A stretch of 64,000 nt of DNA, taken from NCBI RefSeq assembly GCF_026262625.1, contig NZ_SHNN01000002.1, positions 1,054,001 through 1,118,000 of the forward strand. Direction: 5' to 3'. Below are positions 40,275-49,693 of the stretch, one piece after another. The translations under genes and the position numbers were made by a program. The stretch comes from Candidatus Litorirhabdus singularis (GTDB lineage Bacteria > Pseudomonadota > Gammaproteobacteria > Pseudomonadales > Halieaceae). The notes under the pieces were generated by a model. The model worked only from the letters and a program-made list of their open reading frames with translations, was not told the origin of the DNA and ran no database searches. Each line of letters begins with the position of its first letter. Positions within the stretch are counted from its first letter, which is position 1.

Positions 40275-41870
40275 ATGTCACAAGTGCACCATCATGACGT
40301 ACTCATTGTCGGCAGCGGCGCAGCGGGACTGGCCCTGGCGTTAAGCCTGCCGGAAACCATTAGCGTTGCGGTTATCAGCAAAGGCGACCTCACCCAGGGC
40401 TCCACCTACTATGCACAGGGCGGTATGGCAGCGGTGCTGGACGAAAACGACACCATCGAGTCCCACGTCGCCGATACCCTCGCCGCCGGCGCCGGCCTGT
40501 GTCGCGAAGAAGCCGTACGCTACACGGTCGAAAACAGTCGCGGGGCCGTGGATTGGCTGATCGCACAGGGGGTCAAATTTGACCTTCGCGATAAAGTTGG
40601 CAGCGACGAATTTCACCTCACCATGGAAGGCGGACACAGCCATCGACGGGTGATTCACTCAGCAGACGCCACCGGACGCGCCATTTCGGACGTACTGGTG
40701 GAAAATACTCTGGCTGCCAAGAATGTCACTATTTATCCACACCGGGTAGCTGTAGACCTGATTGTCGATGCAGATGGCTGTCAGGGCGCGTATGTGCTTG
40801 ATCGACGCAACGACACCGTGGATGCTTTCCAGAGTCGCTTTGTAGCGCTGGCGACCGGTGGCGCCAGCAAAGCTTATCTATATACCAGTAATCCAGACGG
40901 TGCCAGCGGCGACGGTATTGCCATGGCCTGGCGCGCAGGTTGCCGGGTTGCCAATCTGGAGTTCAACCAGTTCCACCCAACCTGCCTGTACCACCCCCAG
41001 GCCAAATCCTTTCTTATCAGCGAAGCCGTGCGCGGCGAAGGTGGTCGCCTGCTGCTGCCCGACGGCACCCGTTTTATGCCCGCCTTCGATTCGCGCGCAG
41101 AATTGGCACCGCGCGATGTGGTCGCGCGGGCCATCGACCATGAAATGAAACGCACGGGCAGCGACTGCGTCTATCTGGACATAAGCCACCAACCGGCAGA
41201 ATTTATCCAAAGCCATTTCCCGACCATCAGCAGTCGCTGCCTGGAGTTTGGCATAGACATCTGCAAACAGCCCATACCAGTAGTACCGGCAGCGCATTAC
41301 ACCTGCGGTGGCGTGGTGGTCGATACCTGCGGGCGCTCGGATGTCAGCGGCCTGTACTGCATTGGAGAGACGTCGTTTACCGGCCTGCACGGGGCCAATC
41401 GCATGGCCAGCAACTCTCTGCTTGAATGCCTGGTCTATGCCCGTTCCGCCGCCACCGATATCTGTCAACGCATGACCAACAAGCCACAACAATTAGCGGT
41501 ACCCGCCTGGGACGAAAGTCAGGTCACCGACTCCGATGAAGACGTGGTCATTTCACACAATTGGGACGAGCTGCGCCGCTTTATGTGGGACTACGTCGGC
41601 ATCGTAAGAACCGACAAGCGTCTGCAGCGCGCCCTGCACCGAGCCCAGTTGCTACAAGAAGAGATCAAGGAGTATTACAGCAACTACAAGGTCAGCAATG
41701 ACCTGCTTGAACTGCGTAACCTGGCCATGGTCGCCGAGCTGATGATTCGCTGTGCGATCTCACGTAAAGAAAGCCGCGGTTTGCACTTTACGCTGGACTA
41801 CCCAAACACGCAGGCAGTGGCAAAAGAAACCGTGCTCAAACCGGACAATTGGTATAACGCCGAGTGGTAG
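40275..41870 (+). CDS. nadB: L-aspartate oxidase
   Basis: The 531-residue FAD enzyme oxidises L-aspartate to iminoaspartate in NAD synthesis. It has the FAD-binding start [18 protein letters not shown], the [21 protein letters not shown] loop in two parts, and the active-site [16 protein letters not shown]. It is divergent from rpoE, the usual gammaproteobacterial arrangement, and ends seven bases before the convergent ygfX. Confidence 0.96.
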   Translation: MSQVHHHDVLIVGSGAAGLALALSLPETISVAVISKGDLTQGSTYYAQGGMAAVLDENDTIESHVADTLAAGAGLCREEAVRYTVENSRGAVDWLIAQGVKFDLRDKVGSDEFHLTMEGGHSHRRVIHSADATGRAISDVLVENTLAAKNVTIYPHRVAVDLIVDADGCQGAYVLDRRNDTVDAFQSRFVALATGGASKAYLYTSNPDGASGDGIAMAWRAGCRVANLEFNQFHPTCLYHPQAKSFLISEAVRGEGGRLLLPDGTRFMPAFDSRAELAPRDVVARAIDHEMKRTGSDCVYLDISHQPAEFIQSHFPTISSRCLEFGIDICKQPIPVVPAAHYTCGGVVVDTCGRSDVSGLYCIGETSFTGLHGANRMASNSLLECLVYARSAATDICQRMTNKPQQLAVPAWDESQVTDSDEDVVISHNWDELRRFMWDYVGIVRTDKRLQRALHRAQLLQEEIKEYYSNYKVSNDLLELRNLAMVAELMIRCAISRKESRGLHFTLDYPNTQAVAKETVLKPDNWYNAEW

Positions 41871-41877
41871 CGCCAGC

Positions 41878-42336
41878 CTAGCGACACTGGCAGCGAAGAA
41901 ACACCTGTAACCGGCGCCATACCTCTGGCGCATAGTCATTACGCCATAACCACCAGCATTCAAAGGCGCCACACTCAGCACGAGTGCACAATACCACCGC
42001 GAACGAAGCTACCAGGGTGCGCTGAGACACCTGTAGCGGCCTATAATCCAGTGGCGGGCTTCCGGCAAAATCCTCACAACCTTCAGGCCCGCTCGGTTCT
42101 ACCCCGACAAGCGCAAGTAAATGCAGCACCTGCGGACGATTCATTACAGGCCAGTTTCTGAACACCCACAGGCCGCCAGCTAGCAGGGCTAGCGCAGCAA
42201 ACGGCCGGACTGGTAATTCGAGCAGCAGTAGGCTGGCACACGCCAGACCGTAAAGACCGCAAAATAATTGCCAGCGGCCCCTGCCAGGTACTAGCTCAAA
42301 TGTCAGAGCGGACGAATTCGAGAATACGCCGGACAA
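41878..42336 (-). CDS. ygfX: YgfX (CptA-like) membrane protein
   Basis: The 152-residue protein has two hydrophobic spans near the N-terminus (LYGLACASLLLLELPV and AALALLAGGLWVF) and a C-terminal cytoplasmic part with FAVVLCTRAECGAFECWWLW. It is the partner gene of sdhE in many gammaproteobacteria. In E. coli YgfX was proposed as a toxin affecting MreB and FtsZ, but this is debated. The assigned ATG overlaps sdhE by 41 bases, so a later start is possible. Confidence 0.72.
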   Translation of the reverse strand: MSGVFSNSSALTFELVPGRGRWQLFCGLYGLACASLLLLELPVRPFAALALLAGGLWVFRNWPVMNRPQVLHLLALVGVEPSGPEGCEDFAGSPPLDYRPLQVSQRTLVASFAVVLCTRAECGAFECWWLWRNDYAPEVWRRLQVFLRCQCR

Positions 42337-42553
42337 TAGCCGCTATCTCTTCATCTTCGGGCTCCACGCGGCCGAGGAACCAGCTGAATAAATCCTGGTC
42401 CTCGCACTCTAGTAGACGCTCGTAGCGTAATTGATCAGCAGCGGAAAGCTCACGAAAGCGGCGCTGCACGAACGGTTCCAGTATCAGATCCAGTTCCAGC
42501 ATACCGCGGCGACTGTGCCAGCACAGGCGATTAAATTCTATGTCAGTTGTCAT
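42296..42553 (-). CDS. sdhE: FAD assembly factor SdhE
   Basis: The 85-residue protein carries the family motif SRRGMLELDLIL (RGxxE), required for covalent flavinylation of succinate dehydrogenase SdhA, followed by LECEDQDLFSWFLGRVEP. I start at the ATG at 42553 rather than the longer frame to 42634, since the family is about 80-90 residues. It precedes ygfX and is divergent from ygfZ. Confidence 0.93.
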   Translation of the reverse strand: MTTDIEFNRLCWHSRRGMLELDLILEPFVQRRFRELSAADQLRYERLLECEDQDLFSWFLGRVEPEDEEIAAIVRRILEFVRSDI

Positions 42554-42565
42554 ACCCACAGTATA

Positions 42566-43531
42566 ATGGCTGACAAACTCTGGCGCAGCATCTATAGTTG
42601 CGCCGTGACTATCTATTTTGCTCAACTTCCACACCGCGGCGCGCTCTTAATCAACGGACCCGACCGCTCAAAATTCCTGCAAGGTCAAACCACTTGTGAC
42701 GTATCTGCGGTCACAGACAAGACTGCCGTGCAAGGGGCGTACTGTACCCCTCAGGGTCGGCTGGTTTGCGATTTTCGTATTCTCTGCGATACCGAAGACA
42801 GCTGGTTACTGCAAATGGACCGCAGTATCTGCGCCCATGCCGCAGCAGCTTTCGGCAAATATATCGTGTTTTCCAAAGCCGAAATCGCCGATGCCAGCGA
42901 CCAGTGGAGCAGCTTTGCCGTGTGGACCGACACTCCGGGCGAGTGGGCCAGCGGCTGGGAACTCAACGGACAATGGCAAGATGGACATGCCCGTTGGGTG
43001 CAGACCGACAACGAGGGTCAGCGATTTGAATGCCTGGTACCCACAAAGCACGCCGCTGAATTACACGCAGCACTGACCGCCGAGATGACGCCGGCAAGCG
43101 CCGAGGAATGGCAACTACTCGAAATCAGCGCCGGCATAGGACACGTTGAGGCCGCCACCATCGAAGAATTTATTCCGCAGATGCTGAATTATCAGCTAAC
43201 CGGCCATATCAGTTTTACCAAGGGCTGCTATACCGGTCAGGAAGTCGTTGCCCGCATGCATTATCGAGGCAAACTGAAGCGACCGATGTATCTCGCCAGT
43301 TTTGACCAAACATCACCACCGGCAGCTGGCAGCCCACTCTATGCGGCGGGTAACGAGCAAAGTGTCGGCAATATTGTCAATGCTGCGGCGCTGGGCGATG
43401 GCTGCATGGTACTCGCGGTCATCACGACCAAGGCTTTAGACGGCGGCGTTCACCTGAACGACCCCGCCGGGCCGCTGCTAAGTCTGGGCGAACTGCCCTA
43501 TTCCCTGGGCGCTACGGACAGCGAAAACTAG
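42566..43531 (+). CDS. ygfZ: Folate-binding protein YgfZ
   Basis: The protein resembles GcvT-fold tetrahydrofolate-binding proteins that support iron-sulfur cluster enzymes. The family motif is KGCYTGQEVVARMHYRGKLKR with the key cysteine; ALLINGPDRSKFLQGQTTCD is the N-terminal signature. The start is uncertain: ATG at 42566 is only 13 bases from the divergent sdhE start, while a GTG at 42605 would leave room for a promoter. Its stop directly abuts the stop of ung. Confidence 0.9.
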   Translation: MADKLWRSIYSCAVTIYFAQLPHRGALLINGPDRSKFLQGQTTCDVSAVTDKTAVQGAYCTPQGRLVCDFRILCDTEDSWLLQMDRSICAHAAAAFGKYIVFSKAEIADASDQWSSFAVWTDTPGEWASGWELNGQWQDGHARWVQTDNEGQRFECLVPTKHAAELHAALTAEMTPASAEEWQLLEISAGIGHVEAATIEEFIPQMLNYQLTGHISFTKGCYTGQEVVARMHYRGKLKRPMYLASFDQTSPPAAGSPLYAAGNEQSVGNIVNAAALGDGCMVLAVITTKALDGGVHLNDPAGPLLSLGELPYSLGATDSEN

Positions 43532-44224
43532 TCAGCCTGCTGCCGCGGCTGGCAGACTCCAGTCGATTGGGTCGAGCCCCTGTTGCTGCAAGTACTGGTT
43601 AGCCTCGACGAAGTGACCACAGCCAAAAAAACCACGATAGGCACTTAACGGTGATGGATGTGGTGCCTCCAGCACGCAATGCCGATCTCGATCAATAATA
43701 GCGCCCTTACGCTGCGCATAGGCGCCCCACAGCATGAAAACCACAGACTCGCGTTGCTCGTTGACAATACTGATGACGCGATCGGTAAAACGCTCCCAGC
43801 CTTTACCCTGATGTGACGCTGCCTGCCCGTGTTCGACGGTCAAGACACTGTTTAACAACAAAACCCCCTGCTGCGTCCAACCGGTGAGACAGCCCTGCGC
43901 TGGCATAGTAACGCCCAGCTCCGTCTCAAGCTCCTTATAGATATTCACCAGTGAGGGCGGCACCCGGACGCCCGGCAACACTGAAAAACACAGGCCATGA
44001 GCCTGACCGGGACCGTGGTAGGGGTCCTGCCCCAAAATAACCACTTTGACGCTGTCTAGTGGGGTTTGATCAAGCGCGCTAAAAATCTGCGCACTGGCGG
44101 GATAGATCGTCTTACCGGCCTGCTTCTCTGCACGCAGAAAATCCCCCAGCTGAATCATATAATCGCTATCAAACTCCGTCTGCAGGGCCCGCAACCAGGA
44201 TGCTTCCAAACTGACTTTTTTCAT
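43532..44224 (-). CDS. ung: Uracil-DNA glycosylase
   Basis: The 230-residue family 1 enzyme removes uracil from DNA. The catalytic aspartate is in [22 protein letters not shown] (split here as GQDPYHG) and the histidine in [19 protein letters not shown] precedes the start. It is convergent with ygfZ and divergent from the truncated globin gene. Confidence 0.97.
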   Translation of the reverse strand: MKKVSLEASWLRALQTEFDSDYMIQLGDFLRAEKQAGKTIYPASAQIFSALDQTPLDSVKVVILGQDPYHGPGQAHGLCFSVLPGVRVPPSLVNIYKELETELGVTMPAQGCLTGWTQQGVLLLNSVLTVEHGQAASHQGKGWERFTDRVISIVNEQRESVVFMLWGAYAQRKGAIIDRDRHCVLEAPHPSPLSAYRGFFGCGHFVEANQYLQQQGLDPIDWSLPAAAAG

Positions 44225-44239
44225 CTTCGGTTCGTTCTC

Positions 44240-44283
44240 CTGACCTGAATCAGCTGCCGCACCACGCCATTGCGCGGTACAAT
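44240..44283 (+). promoter_or_regulatory. Possible Fnr/Anr-dependent promoter of the truncated globin gene
   Basis: CTGACCTGAATCAG at 44240-44253 is close to the Fnr box and shares TGACCTG-N-ATCA with the site before hemN. A TACAAT -10 element follows at 44278-44283. If transcription starts near 44290, the box centre is at about -43, near the -41.5 of class II Fnr promoters. The match to consensus is imperfect, so this is a hypothesis. Confidence 0.4.
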
Positions 44284-44318
44284 AGGCCTACCATAATAAA
44301 CAGCGGCAAGTTTTAGAC

Positions 44319-44744
44319 ATGAGCAAATACCAAACCCCCTACCAAGCCTTGGGCGAAGAAGGCATCCGCAAAATCTGTAATGCCTTCTACGACATTATGG
44401 ACGAGTTACCAGAGGCTGCGGAGCTTCGTCGCATGCACGCTGACAATCTGGAACCAATGAAAGTCAAACTCGCGGACTACCTGACGGGCTGGATGGGCGG
44501 ACCACCGCTGTACGCCGATAAACACGGCACTGTTTGCATGACCACACCCCATGAGCATTACGCCATTGGTCCCCGCGAGCGTGATCAGTGGCTACTGTGT
44601 ATGGAAAAGGCGTTGGTGGCCACCGAGGTCGAAGAGGAAGTACGCAGTATGCTCAAAGAGCCTCTATTCCGGGTCGCTGACGCCGTGCGCAATCGCCCAG
44701 AATCAATCACCAATGATGATCCGAATATCATCGCCATTGGCTAA
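44319..44744 (+). CDS. Group II truncated haemoglobin
   Basis: The 141-residue protein matches 2-on-2 globins of group II (TrHbII/YjbI): YQALGEEGIRKICNAFYDIMDEL at the N-terminus (two segments), then ADYLTGWMGGPPLYADKHG, and the proximal histidine region PHEHYAIGPRERDQWLLCM. Such globins bind oxygen or nitric oxide. With Nap in the same genome and a possible Fnr site upstream, a role in nitric oxide or low-oxygen physiology is reasonable but not proved. The convergent F420 operon ends eight bases beyond. Confidence 0.9.
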   Translation: MSKYQTPYQALGEEGIRKICNAFYDIMDELPEAAELRRMHADNLEPMKVKLADYLTGWMGGPPLYADKHGTVCMTTPHEHYAIGPRERDQWLLCMEKALVATEVEEEVRSMLKEPLFRVADAVRNRPESITNDDPNIIAIG

Positions 44745-44752
44745 CCCACCGA

Positions 44753-47242
44753 TCAGCTGCTACTGACAATCACGCTGTTGCGCAGCAGTTCAGTAGGCTT
44801 CTTGCTGCGCTCATACTTACGCGCCGGCGTATTCACCGGATCTGCCAGCGGCTCCGCCTGCCGACCTGCGTCACGACGTTCCTCGGACACCGTGTTGTAA
44901 CGGGTATCACGCTGCCTGGGCTGTCGTCCCAGCGCCTCTATAAACTCTTCCATCTGCGGCGGCGACCATTCCTGGCCGTGCTCAGAACCGGCAGCACGAG
45001 TAATACTCTCATTCATCAAAGTGCCGCCGATATCGTTGGCGCCGGCATTCAGGCAGGCGCCCACGCCGACCCGACCCATCTTGACCCAGGAGGCCTGAAT
45101 ATTGTCCAGCAAGCCGTGAAACACAATCCGTGAGACCGCATGCATCAACAGGGCTTCTCTGAAGGTTGGGCCCTTCCGCGCCTGACCTTTCAGATACATC
45201 GGCGCTTCCATATGCACAAACGGCAGCGGCACAAACTCAGTAAAGCCGCCGGTGATGGCCTGTAGCCCACGAACCCGCAGTAAATGCCGGGCCCAGTGTT
45301 GCGGCCCCTCGACATGCCCATACATAATTGTCGCTGTGGTGTTAAACCCTACCGCGTGTGCAGCCGACATAACTTCCAGCCACTGCTCCGTATTAATTTT
45401 GTCGGGACACAGTACCTGACGAATTTCATCATCGAGTATTTCAGCAGCGGTACCGGGCAGCGTGCCCAGCCCTGCTTCCTTCAGCTGCGTCAAAAATTCC
45501 TGCAGGCCAAGACCCAGCGTGTGGGCACCCTGCCAGACTTCCAGCGGTGAAAAAGCGTGCACATGCATATCTGGCGTCACGGCCTTAACCGTAGCAACAA
45601 TATCCAGATAGGTCTGTCCTGTGTACTCCGGATGAATACCACCTTGCATGCAGACTTCGGTGGCTCCGCGTTCCCAGGCTTCCTGACAACGCCTCCCTAT
45701 TTCGTCCGCATCAAGATCGTAGGGCCGACCGCGCAGATTTTCGCTAAGCTTGCCCTTGGAGAAGGCGCAAAATTGGCACTTGAAGTAACAGATATTGGTG
45801 TAGTTGATATTGCGATTGACCGCAAAACTCACGGTGTCTCCACATACTTCCCTACGCAGCGAGTCAGCCTCTTGGCAGACGTAGGAAAAATCAGCGCCGC
45901 GGGCCCGAAACAGCCGTTCGACCTGCGCCTCGGTTGGCGTACCGCCGTCACGACAGAGCTTAACGATTTCCTGTATTTCAGCGGCTACAAGGCTGATATC
46001 TATGTCTGCACTGACCTGCTCCAGCACAGATTCGGGAGGCTGCATATCTTCTCCCGGACACCACTCGTCAGTGCGCGGCAAACCCTCGGCGTCTATCCCT
46101 TGCAATACCGCCAGCTGTACTGAAGAGTCCAGCCAGCGTTTGTGATCCAAGGCATAAGCCGGATAAATAGTCATCCGCTCTGCCAGGTGCTTACCCGCCG
46201 CAGCGGTCTCTCGTGACAGTTTGTCCAGATGCGGCCAGGGTGCTTCAGGATTCACAAAATCCGGAGTCAAGGGTGATACGCCACCCCAGTCATTGATGCC
46301 TGCGTTCACTAACTGCGGCAGCACACCTGGACTCAGGTTCGGTGGCGCCTGAATATTCATCTGCGGCCCAAAAACAATGCGTGCTACAGCAATCGTCCAC
46401 AGCAGTTCGTTAAGGTCAGGCTCTGGGGCCTCGGCCATCAGCGTCTCGGGCTTGGCGCGAAAATTCTGTACGATAACTTCCTGCAACTGGCCGTGCCGTA
46501 AATGGCTCTCGCGCAACAAAAGCAGCGCCTCAATACGTTCCAACCGGGTTTCGCCAATCCCAATTAAAATACCCGAGGTAAATGGCACCTGCTGTTCACC
46601 GGCCAACTCAATAGTTTCGAGGCGTCGCGCCGGCACCTTATCGGGCGAGCCGTAATGCGGCATGCCTTTTTCGCACAGGCGCTCGGATGCAGATTCCAGC
46701 ATGATACCCATAGAGGCAGAGACTTCACGTAACGCCGACATCTCTTCCGCGTCCATGCAACCGGCATTAATGTGCGGCAACAAAGTGGTTTCTTCCAAAA
46801 CCCGCCGCGCCACATGCGTCACGTATTCCAGAGTAGTGGCAAAACCCATCTCTTCCAACGCCTTGCGCGCCGCGCTATAGCGCAACTCGGGACGCTCGCC
46901 GAGGGTAAACAAAGCTTCCTTGCAGCCCATGGCCTGGCCCTGACGGCACAAGTCCAGAACTTCATCTTCGGACATGTAAGGCGCGCGCAGCTTGCGCGGT
47001 GTCTGCGCAAACGTACAGTAGTGGCAGACGTCGCGGCAAAGATGCGTTAACGGCACAAATACCTTGCGCGAATAAGTAATCAGATTAGTGTGGCCCTGAT
47101 CGCGCAGACGCGCAGCAGTCGCTGCCAGCCGCGCTGTATCGTCAATCTCCGCCAGCGCTAGCGCAGACTCGGTATCAGGCAGATGTCCTTCCAGGCTGGC
47201 CTGCAGCAGGCCCTCCAATTGCAGATCTTCAAACTGCGTCAT
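44753..47242 (-). CDS. cofGH: FO synthase, fused CofG-CofH (FbiC type)
   Basis: The 829-residue protein joins two radical SAM enzymes that make the deazaflavin FO from tyrosine and the pyrimidine precursor. The CofG half has C69-x3-C73-x2-C76 (CRDVCHYC); the CofH half has C485-x3-C489-x2-C492 (CYFKCQFC). Other signs are the MLESASERLCEKGMPH segment and HVHAFSPLEVWQGA. Single-chain fusion is the actinobacterial FbiC layout; archaea and many others use two proteins. It is the last gene of the F420 operon and overlaps cofC by 14 bases. Confidence 0.95.
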   Translation of the reverse strand: MTQFEDLQLEGLLQASLEGHLPDTESALALAEIDDTARLAATAARLRDQGHTNLITYSRKVFVPLTHLCRDVCHYCTFAQTPRKLRAPYMSEDEVLDLCRQGQAMGCKEALFTLGERPELRYSAARKALEEMGFATTLEYVTHVARRVLEETTLLPHINAGCMDAEEMSALREVSASMGIMLESASERLCEKGMPHYGSPDKVPARRLETIELAGEQQVPFTSGILIGIGETRLERIEALLLLRESHLRHGQLQEVIVQNFRAKPETLMAEAPEPDLNELLWTIAVARIVFGPQMNIQAPPNLSPGVLPQLVNAGINDWGGVSPLTPDFVNPEAPWPHLDKLSRETAAAGKHLAERMTIYPAYALDHKRWLDSSVQLAVLQGIDAEGLPRTDEWCPGEDMQPPESVLEQVSADIDISLVAAEIQEIVKLCRDGGTPTEAQVERLFRARGADFSYVCQEADSLRREVCGDTVSFAVNRNINYTNICYFKCQFCAFSKGKLSENLRGRPYDLDADEIGRRCQEAWERGATEVCMQGGIHPEYTGQTYLDIVATVKAVTPDMHVHAFSPLEVWQGAHTLGLGLQEFLTQLKEAGLGTLPGTAAEILDDEIRQVLCPDKINTEQWLEVMSAAHAVGFNTTATIMYGHVEGPQHWARHLLRVRGLQAITGGFTEFVPLPFVHMEAPMYLKGQARKGPTFREALLMHAVSRIVFHGLLDNIQASWVKMGRVGVGACLNAGANDIGGTLMNESITRAAGSEHGQEWSPPQMEEFIEALGRQPRQRDTRYNTVSEERRDAGRQAEPLADPVNTPARKYERSKKPTELLRNSVIVSSS

Positions 47243-47957
47243 GTTTTACTTCCATGGCGGCCGTGCCCAGACCGCTGCTATCGACCGCCCGCAGGCGCTG
47301 TGAAATTTCATCAACCAGTAACAGCCCGGCACAATGCTCGGCTACTGGATCATTGACCAGATGATGGTAAAGGCGCAACAGATCTTCCGGCTCATCTACA
47401 TCAAGCCCTGTACGCTCCGACTCTACCAGACGCACGCTTAAGCCGCGCTCTTCCGCCAACCGCGTGTGGGCTGCACAGGATGCCTGACCATAGCAAAAAG
47501 GTAATTCAGCGGCGGCCGGCAATACCATGATATTCGTCCCATCACGGTTTAGATCAGGGGCTATCACTATATCAGTGTCAGACGAGGCGTAGACTGCTAG
47601 CAACTGCTGTAAATCTGCGGCACATAACAACGGAATATCGCCATGCAAAACCATAAAGTCTGTAACTCCGCGCTCGGCCAGCATCGCGGTAGCGGCAGCC
47701 ACCGAACCGTTGAGCCCGGGAGCACCAAGCCTGGCTTCTGCCACCCACTCTAGACCGTACTTATGCGCCAGCAGCTCAGCAGAGGGGTCATCAGAAACCA
47801 CCAAAACGCCCTCCAACTCCGCCACGGACGCCAGCGCAGTCAGCACGTCCTCAACCATGGCCTGCATCAGCACCCGACGTTCGAAGGGCGCCAGCACACC
47901 AGATAGTCGTGATTTGGCCTTGACCAGATCTTTCAGAGGCAATACCGCCCAAACCAT
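47229..47957 (-). CDS. cofC: CofC, phospho-acid guanylyltransferase of F420 synthesis
   Basis: The 242-residue protein has the family start WAVLPLKDLVKAKSRLSG and LVVSDDPSAELLA, LHGDIPLL and ERTGLDVDEPEDL. CofC/FbiD joins GMP to 2-phospholactate, phosphoenolpyruvate or 3-phosphoglycerate, depending on lineage; which one is used here cannot be read from sequence alone. Its start overlaps the cofD stop (TGATG) and its end overlaps cofGH. Confidence 0.9.
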   Translation of the reverse strand: MVWAVLPLKDLVKAKSRLSGVLAPFERRVLMQAMVEDVLTALASVAELEGVLVVSDDPSAELLAHKYGLEWVAEARLGAPGLNGSVAAATAMLAERGVTDFMVLHGDIPLLCAADLQQLLAVYASSDTDIVIAPDLNRDGTNIMVLPAAAELPFCYGQASCAAHTRLAEERGLSVRLVESERTGLDVDEPEDLLRLYHHLVNDPVAEHCAGLLLVDEISQRLRAVDSSGLGTAAMEVKHDAV

Positions 47958-48916
47958 CAGGTCAACTCCTCTGCCAGCGCTAATACCGCTTGGCCGAGGC
48001 TAACGCGGTCGTCCAGCGATTTCATTATGGTTGGTCGCACAGCAACACTCATGTTTTCTGTTTCGATCATGGGCGCCAGTGTAGCGTCACTTTCATCGAC
48101 AACAAAGCAATCTATGAGGCCCTCGTAATATTCGGCGACAGCGGCGGCGGTCACCGGAATTCCCAGTTCCGCCATCATTTTGGCGGCCGGCCCCTTGATA
48201 GCCAAGCCCGCAACAATAGGCGATATCGCAATCACCGGCGCCGCGGTGTTGCGTATTGCAATGCGCACACCGGGCAGACCGAGGATTGGATCAATACTCA
48301 CGAACGGGTTAGACGGGCAAATAACCACGGCGCGCAGCTGTGGGTCCTCCAGTGCAGCCATTAGCTCTGGCAGCGGCTGCGCCTGCTCAATACCGGCAAA
48401 TTCAAAACCGCTGACCGCAGGCTCGCACTGACGTCGCACGAAATAGTCCTGAAACCCCAGCCGCCCCTCGTCGGTTAGTACCTGAGTAGAAACAGGGTCA
48501 TTAGTCATGGGCAAAATACGAGGCCCAATATTCAAACGTTGGCACAGTTCGGCAGTCACCTCAGCCAGGGTAGCTGCAGCGGCCAGACGGCTTGTCCGAA
48601 ACACATGGGTCGCCAGATCCCGATCACCCAGCCGAAACCAGGTCGGCTCACCGAGGCGCTCCATAGCCTCCAGGAACTGCCAGGTCTCTCCCGCCAGCCC
48701 CCAGCCCAATTCCTGGTTGCTGAGCGCAGCCAAGGTATACATAACAGTGTCTAAATCCGGCGCAATATGCAGGCCGTAATGCTGAAAGTCATCGGCGGTG
48801 TTAGCAACAATGGTCAATTGCTCTGCAGGCACACAGTGAGAAAGCCCCAAGGCTAGCTTGGCGCCCCCTACTCCCCCGGACAGGGCTAGGTAATGGCCAT
48901 CGACAGACGCATTCAT
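47957..48916 (-). CDS. cofD: CofD, phospholactyl transferase to FO
   Basis: The 320-residue enzyme transfers the phospho-acid unit from the CofC product to FO, giving F420-0 or dehydro-F420-0. The start YLALSGGVGGAKLALGLSH is the family signature; TIVANTADDFQHYGLHIAPDLDTVMY and VVICPSNPFVSIDPIL follow (in segments). The ATG at 48916 comes two bases after the cofE stop; the frame is open upstream inside cofE but that part is not homologous. Confidence 0.95.
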   Translation of the reverse strand: MNASVDGHYLALSGGVGGAKLALGLSHCVPAEQLTIVANTADDFQHYGLHIAPDLDTVMYTLAALSNQELGWGLAGETWQFLEAMERLGEPTWFRLGDRDLATHVFRTSRLAAAATLAEVTAELCQRLNIGPRILPMTNDPVSTQVLTDEGRLGFQDYFVRRQCEPAVSGFEFAGIEQAQPLPELMAALEDPQLRAVVICPSNPFVSIDPILGLPGVRIAIRNTAAPVIAISPIVAGLAIKGPAAKMMAELGIPVTAAAVAEYYEGLIDCFVVDESDATLAPMIETENMSVAVRPTIMKSLDDRVSLGQAVLALAEELT

Positions 48917-48917
48917 A

Positions 48918-49679
48918 TCAGCGGAACATGTCCTGAGCCGGGTTCCGTAACAGCGCACTGGAACCCACCTCGGCAGCACTCCACTGCGCGCCACGAATAA
49001 GCACCACCGGACAACCCTCGGCGGCCTGGCCCATGACAAAAGAGGCTGCGGCGGCAAGTTCATCGGCCACGGCAACCTCTGTTACTTCCAGCGATCGGCC
49101 GAACAGATCTGGCTCACCGACCTGATTGCGCAGTGGCTCGATGCCGGCAGTACCAATAGCCATACCTACTGTACCCATGCGCCAGGCACGTCCGGCGCTA
49201 TCATTAATAATGAGTCCCAGTCGTGTGCACTGATAGTGTTGCTGCAAAGCCTGCCGCAGAACCTCTGCGCTGCCATCGGAGTCTTCCGGTAACAGCAGCA
49301 CGGCAGGGTCTTCCTCGTTCGTGGGCAAGTTGGATTTATCAATGCCCGCATTCGCGTGCACGTAGCCCAGCTTATGCTCAACAATGACCACTCCCGGGCG
49401 CCGCCGCAGCACAGTCTTTGATTCCCGCAGGATAAGTTCTGCCTGCCGCGGATCCTTATCGGATGCCGCCGCCAGCTCCAGTGCCTCAGGCCCGGGCTCT
49501 ACCGTCGACAATCTGACGTAGCGCCCCTCAGCCTTGGACACAATTTTCTGCGCCAGCACCAACACGTCACCGTCCTCCAAAGCCAGATCATTGGCTTGCA
49601 GTGATGATTTCAGCAGTTGTGCAAGATCGTCGCCAGGTTCTACCAGCGGAAAGTCCTGCAGCCCAACAAGCTGCATGGC
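48918..49679 (-). CDS. cofE: CofE, coenzyme F420-0:L-glutamate ligase
   Basis: The 253-residue GTP-dependent ligase adds glutamates to F420-0. It shows GLQDFPLVEPGDDLAQLL, DVLVLAQKIVSKAEGRYV, and GLIINDSAGRAWRMGTVGMAIG. It ends after the ligase domain: the C-terminal FMN reductase domain present in mycobacterial FbiB is absent. I start at the ATG at 49679; the frame is open to 49730, which would overlap fno. A perfect Fnr-type box lies 64-77 bases upstream, inside fno. Confidence 0.93.
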   Translation of the reverse strand, partial: AMQLVGLQDFPLVEPGDDLAQLLKSSLQANDLALEDGDVLVLAQKIVSKAEGRYVRLSTVEPGPEALELAAASDKDPRQAELILRESKTVLRRRPGVVIVEHKLGYVHANAGIDKSNLPTNEEDPAVLLLPEDSDGSAEVLRQALQQHYQCTRLGLIINDSAGRAWRMGTVGMAIGTAGIEPLRNQVGEPDLFGRSLEVTEVAVADELAAAASFVMGQAAEGCPVVLIRGAQWSAAEVGSSALLRNPAQDMFR

Positions 49680-49693
49680 CTGACTCACAAGGC

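Noticed and set aside
40878-41492. 204-residue frame antisense to nadB
   Set aside because: It is a shadow of the nadB codon pattern; nadB has clear FAD and active-site motifs.
45557-46123. 188-residue frame antisense to cofGH
   Set aside because: It lies opposite conserved radical SAM coding sequence and has no domain signs or start signals.
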